The notes under the pieces: generated by a model
The model's input: only the letters and a program-made list of their open reading frames with translations
The model's database searches: none
What the model was told of the DNA's origin: nothing
Assembly: GCA_031411935.1 (NCBI GenBank)
Contig: JANOBY010000494.1
Span: forward strand, 1-8,091
Reading direction: 5' to 3'
Source: JAQGHR01 sp031411935
GTDB taxonomy: Bacteria; Planctomycetota; Planctomycetia; Isosphaerales; Isosphaeraceae
DNA length: 8,091 nt
Program-made: the position numbers and the translations under genes
Shown: positions 5,941-8,091 of the stretch, in pieces
Layout: each line of letters opens with the position of its first letter
Position numbering within the stretch: the stretch's first letter is position 1

Positions 5941-6004
5941 TTAATAAAATAATGGCGGTTGTGGCCTCCCCTGCTCTCCTCGGTTGAGGCCACAACCGCC
6001 CATT
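5941..6004 (-). terminator. Intrinsic terminator of the amylase-methyltransferase operon
   Basis: A perfect 15-bp stem (5954-5968 with 5986-6000) extends by 3 A/T pairs (5951-5953 with 6002-6004) past one bulged C and has a 17-nt loop. On the minus strand the stem is followed by ATTATTTTATTAA, a U-rich tail. It starts just 7 bp after the methyltransferase stop. Confidence 0.85.
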
Positions 6005-6011
6005 TCTCTCC

Positions 6012-6815
6012 TCAGGTGCTGGCCCTGGAAGCGAAGACGATCCACCCTCCCGCGCGTAAACCCGGTATGATCCGGGGTAAAGCGATCGGCTTCGCGCTCA
6101 CGGCGTCCAGTGCCAATGTCTCGTCGATTGTGAAACCGGCCGATCGAAGGTCGGCCCTGAGCTCGCTCCATCGGTAAAGGTGGACCTCCATGCCGGGCAC
6201 TCCTCGGTAGGTCATCGTCCGATCCCCGGCGTCGCCGGCACCTCGGGCGTATCGCCCTGCCTGCTCAAGAAGCCATCGCCGACCCTGGCGGTCCCACAGG
6301 TTGAGCCAAAGGTTGTGCGCGTGTAGGGCGAGCCGGCCCCCGGGTTTGAGCACCCGATGGATCTCGACCATTGCCCTTCTTCGGGGGACGGCCCCGCGGA
6401 TCATTCCCAGCGTGCTGAACATGGCGATGGCCATGTCGAAGTTTGCTCCGGGGAAGCAGCCCAGGCGGCAGAGATTGGCCCGGACGGTCCGGATCGAGAG
6501 GTCCTCAAGCCGGGCCTTCTCTCGGACCTTCGCGAGCATGGGCTGCGAAAGGTCCACCGAGGTCACGTCGAAGCCCCGTCGGGCGAAGTCCAGGGACAGG
6601 CGTCCCGCCCCGCACCCCAGGTCGATCAGCGAACCAGGCTCGGTCCATCGCGACCTGAGGGCCTCGGTATCGGCGCGGAACAGGGGGTGATCTCGGAAGT
6701 AAGCGTCCTCGTCCGCGGCCAGCCTGTCCGAATGGACGTAATGCCAGAGCGAGGCATTCACGCCTGTGGGCATCTTCCACGGGGGCGGCACCTCGACTCC
6801 TCCGTCTCCGCTCAT
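6012..6815 (-). CDS. Class I SAM-dependent methyltransferase
   Basis: A 267-residue Rossmann-fold methyltransferase (Methyltransf_11/25 type). Motif I, LIDLGCGAGRLSLDFARRG, is at 63-81; the acidic end of strand 2, VTSVDLS, at 84-90; FDMAIAMFSTLG, the post-II motif, at 126-137; and VEIHRVLKPGGRLALHAHN, motif III, at 150-168. The C-terminal region (about 200-267) ends in GGWIVFASR. The N-terminal stretch GVNASLWHYVHSDRLA at 18-33 is distinctive, and I cannot name the substrate from it. The start was chosen at 6813-6815 because it overlaps the amylase stop as ATGA; the frame is open to 7157, but that part lies wholly over the amylase coding region. No Shine-Dalgarno precedes the ATG, so translation probably depends on ribosomes finishing the amylase. 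Termination is at the hairpin just downstream. Confidence 0.87.
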   Translation of the reverse strand: MSGDGGVEVPPPWKMPTGVNASLWHYVHSDRLAADEDAYFRDHPLFRADTEALRSRWTEPGSLIDLGCGAGRLSLDFARRGFDVTSVDLSQPMLAKVREKARLEDLSIRTVRANLCRLGCFPGANFDMAIAMFSTLGMIRGAVPRRRAMVEIHRVLKPGGRLALHAHNLWLNLWDRQGRRWLLEQAGRYARGAGDAGDRTMTYRGVPGMEVHLYRWSELRADLRSAGFTIDETLALDAVSAKPIALPRIIPGLRAGGWIVFASRAST

Positions 6816-8091
6816 CGCGAAACCGTCGCAAAGATCCCGCTGGAACGCGGTGCCATTTCGATCTCGCCCACGAATCCTCCCTCGATGGTGGTGCTCTCGT
6901 GGCCCCACACATCGCGAAGGACCGTACCCTCGGGCATCGAGTGCGGGGCCAGGATGCGCATGCGACGGGTCGAGGTCGAGGTGTTCAAGGCCACGACCAC
7001 GCTCTCGCCGTCGAGTTGCCGGAGGTGCACATGCACGCCATCGGACGCGAGCAGCGATGCATAACTCCCCCGGCGCAACGCGGGATGGGCCTTGCGCAGG
7101 GCGATGAGCTTCTGGAACTCGCCGAGCACCGAGGTATCCCAATCCTCCGAACTCCACGGGAAGGCGGCGCGGTTGAAAGGGTCATGTCCGCCCGGCATCC
7201 CGATCTCGTCGCCGTAGTAGATGGAGGGAGCCCCCGGGTAGGTCATCTGGAAGGTCGTGGCAAGGACCAGGGCCGATTTGTCCCCCTTCGCCAGGGTCAG
7301 GAACCGCGCCATGTCGTGGCTGTCCAGCAGATTCAGCATGACGGCCGAGACGTTCGGATGGTACAGGGCAAGAAGCCTGTCGATCTGGTGCGCGAAGTTC
7401 TCGGCGCCGGGCTCGCCCGCGGGGAAGAGCGTGGTGCGCCTGAGTTCGGGGGTGTCCACATCCTCTCCGATGAAGAAGGCGATGCAGGCCTTCGTGAACA
7501 GGTAATTCATGACGGCGTCCCACATGTCGCCCTGGAGCCAGTGGGAGGAGTCGTGCCAGACCTCGCCGACGATATAAGCCTCGGGGTTCCCCTCGCGGAC
7601 CCGGCAGCGAAACTCTCGCCAGAAGGCGTCGTCGTCGATCTCGTTGGCCACGTCCAGACGCCAGCCGTCGATCCCGAAGTCGATCCAGTGACGGCCCACG
7701 CCCAGCAGGAATTCGCGGACGGCGGGGGTCCGGATATTGAACTTCGGAAGGGCGGGCAGTCCCCACCAGGCGTTGTAGTTCGGCGGCTGATCCGGATCGT
7801 AGGCTCGCAGGGGGAATTCGCGGACCGTGAACCAGTCGAGGTAGGCCGAGTTCGACCCGTTCTCCAGGATGTCGTGGAACTGGAAGAAGCCCCGGCTCGC
7901 GTGGTTGAACACGCCGTCGAGCACAACCTTCATGTTGCGCGCATGAGCGGCGTCGATCAGGCGGCGGAGGCCCGCGTCCCCCCCGAGCATGGGGTCCACA
8001 CGAAGGTAGTCGTGCGTGTGGTAGCGGTGGTTGGAGGCCGACTGAAAGACGGGCGTGAAGTAGATCGCCGTCACGCCGAGATCGGACAGAT
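6812..8091 (-). CDS. GH13 alpha-amylase family, neopullulanase/cyclomaltodextrinase type (5' end outside window)
   Basis: Hydrolyses alpha-1,4 (and possibly alpha-1,6) glucosidic bonds in maltodextrins, cyclodextrins or pullulan. About 425 residues are visible, starting inside the (beta/alpha)8 barrel at LSDLGVTAIYFTPVF. The four GH13 regions are present (visible numbering): DGVFNH at 58-63; GWRLDVANE at 142-150 with nucleophile Asp146; VGEVWH at 174-179 with acid/base Glu176; and LLDSHD at 254-259 with Asp259 as transition-state stabiliser. ASNHRYHTHDYLRVDP near the start and NLLDSHDMARFLT resemble subfamily GH13_20. The barrel is followed by an all-beta C-terminal domain (about 340-425) with no extra module. 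The missing N-terminus would carry a CBM34-like domain if it is a typical GH13_20 enzyme, and cannot be judged here. The apparent Met at 8074 is an internal GTG valine, not a start. The stop at 6812-6814 overlaps the methyltransferase start. Confidence 0.92.
   Translation of the reverse strand, partial: LSDLGVTAIYFTPVFQSASNHRYHTHDYLRVDPMLGGDAGLRRLIDAAHARNMKVVLDGVFNHASRGFFQFHDILENGSNSAYLDWFTVREFPLRAYDPDQPPNYNAWWGLPALPKFNIRTPAVREFLLGVGRHWIDFGIDGWRLDVANEIDDDAFWREFRCRVREGNPEAYIVGEVWHDSSHWLQGDMWDAVMNYLFTKACIAFFIGEDVDTPELRRTTLFPAGEPGAENFAHQIDRLLALYHPNVSAVMLNLLDSHDMARFLTLAKGDKSALVLATTFQMTYPGAPSIYYGDEIGMPGGHDPFNRAAFPWSSEDWDTSVLGEFQKLIALRKAHPALRRGSYASLLASDGVHVHLRQLDGESVVVALNTSTSTRRMRILAPHSMPEGTVLRDVWGHESTTIEGGFVGEIEMAPRSSGIFATVSR

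Noticed and set aside
5790..5993. Small minus-strand open frame of 67 codons in the gap beside the sigma factor gene
   Set aside because: It runs through both hairpins, lacks a ribosome-binding site and has no recognisable motif; the hairpins explain the region better.
6816..7157. N-terminal extension of the class I methyltransferase by 114 codons
   Set aside because: It lies entirely within the amylase coding region in another frame, and the extension sequence is Arg/Ala/Gly-rich with no methyltransferase features. The ATGA overlap start is far more likely.

Overview
This is a GC-rich bacterial chromosomal segment, most likely from a planctomycete and plausibly from the Isosphaeraceae or a relative. 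That assignment is an inference. It rests on the style of the sigma factor (an ECF-like type common in planctomycetes), the Gly/Tyr-rich exported orphan protein, the TPR-plus-thioredoxin exported protein, and loosely packed genes with weak Shine-Dalgarno signals. No rRNA, tRNA, CRISPR array, insertion sequence or phage gene was found. The window reads as an ordinary housekeeping/accessory chromosome region.

Layout, left to right. (1) 1-324, minus: N-terminal 108 residues of elongation factor P, cut by the window edge. (2) 506-1558, minus: SAM-dependent O-methyltransferase of the plant/antibiotic type. (3) 1784-2602, plus: exported Gly/Tyr-rich protein of unknown function, divergent from gene 2. 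A perfect 13-bp hairpin at 2638-2669 separates it from the next gene. (4) 2686-3729, minus: exported TlpA/ResA-like thioredoxin with an N-terminal helical (TPR-like) region. (5) 3974-4918, plus: serine O-acetyltransferase (CysE type), divergent from gene 4 and preceded by a good sigma70-like promoter. (6) 4935-5687, minus: ECF-like sigma factor, convergent with cysE across only 16 bp. (7) 5688-6011: a 324-bp gap with two consecutive hairpins, one of them a convincing terminator. (8) 6012-6815, minus: class I methyltransferase whose start overlaps the stop of (9) 6812-8091, minus: a GH13 neopullulanase/cyclomaltodextrinase-type amylase, truncated at its 5' end by the window edge.

Most genes look like independent transcription units. 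The only clear operon is amylase followed by methyltransferase (ATGA overlap, no ribosome-binding site of its own, shared terminator). CysE feeds cysteine synthesis and the TlpA-like protein does extracytoplasmic thiol chemistry. They are divergently arranged, but nothing in the sequence proves co-regulation.

No convincing new multi-gene system is visible. The points most worth a second look are the asparagine at the tip of the EF-P loop where lysine or arginine is normally modified, the inverted repeat built across the cysE stop codon, the tandem hairpins between the sigma factor and the methyltransferase, and an operator-like dyad at the predicted transcription start of the exported orphan.
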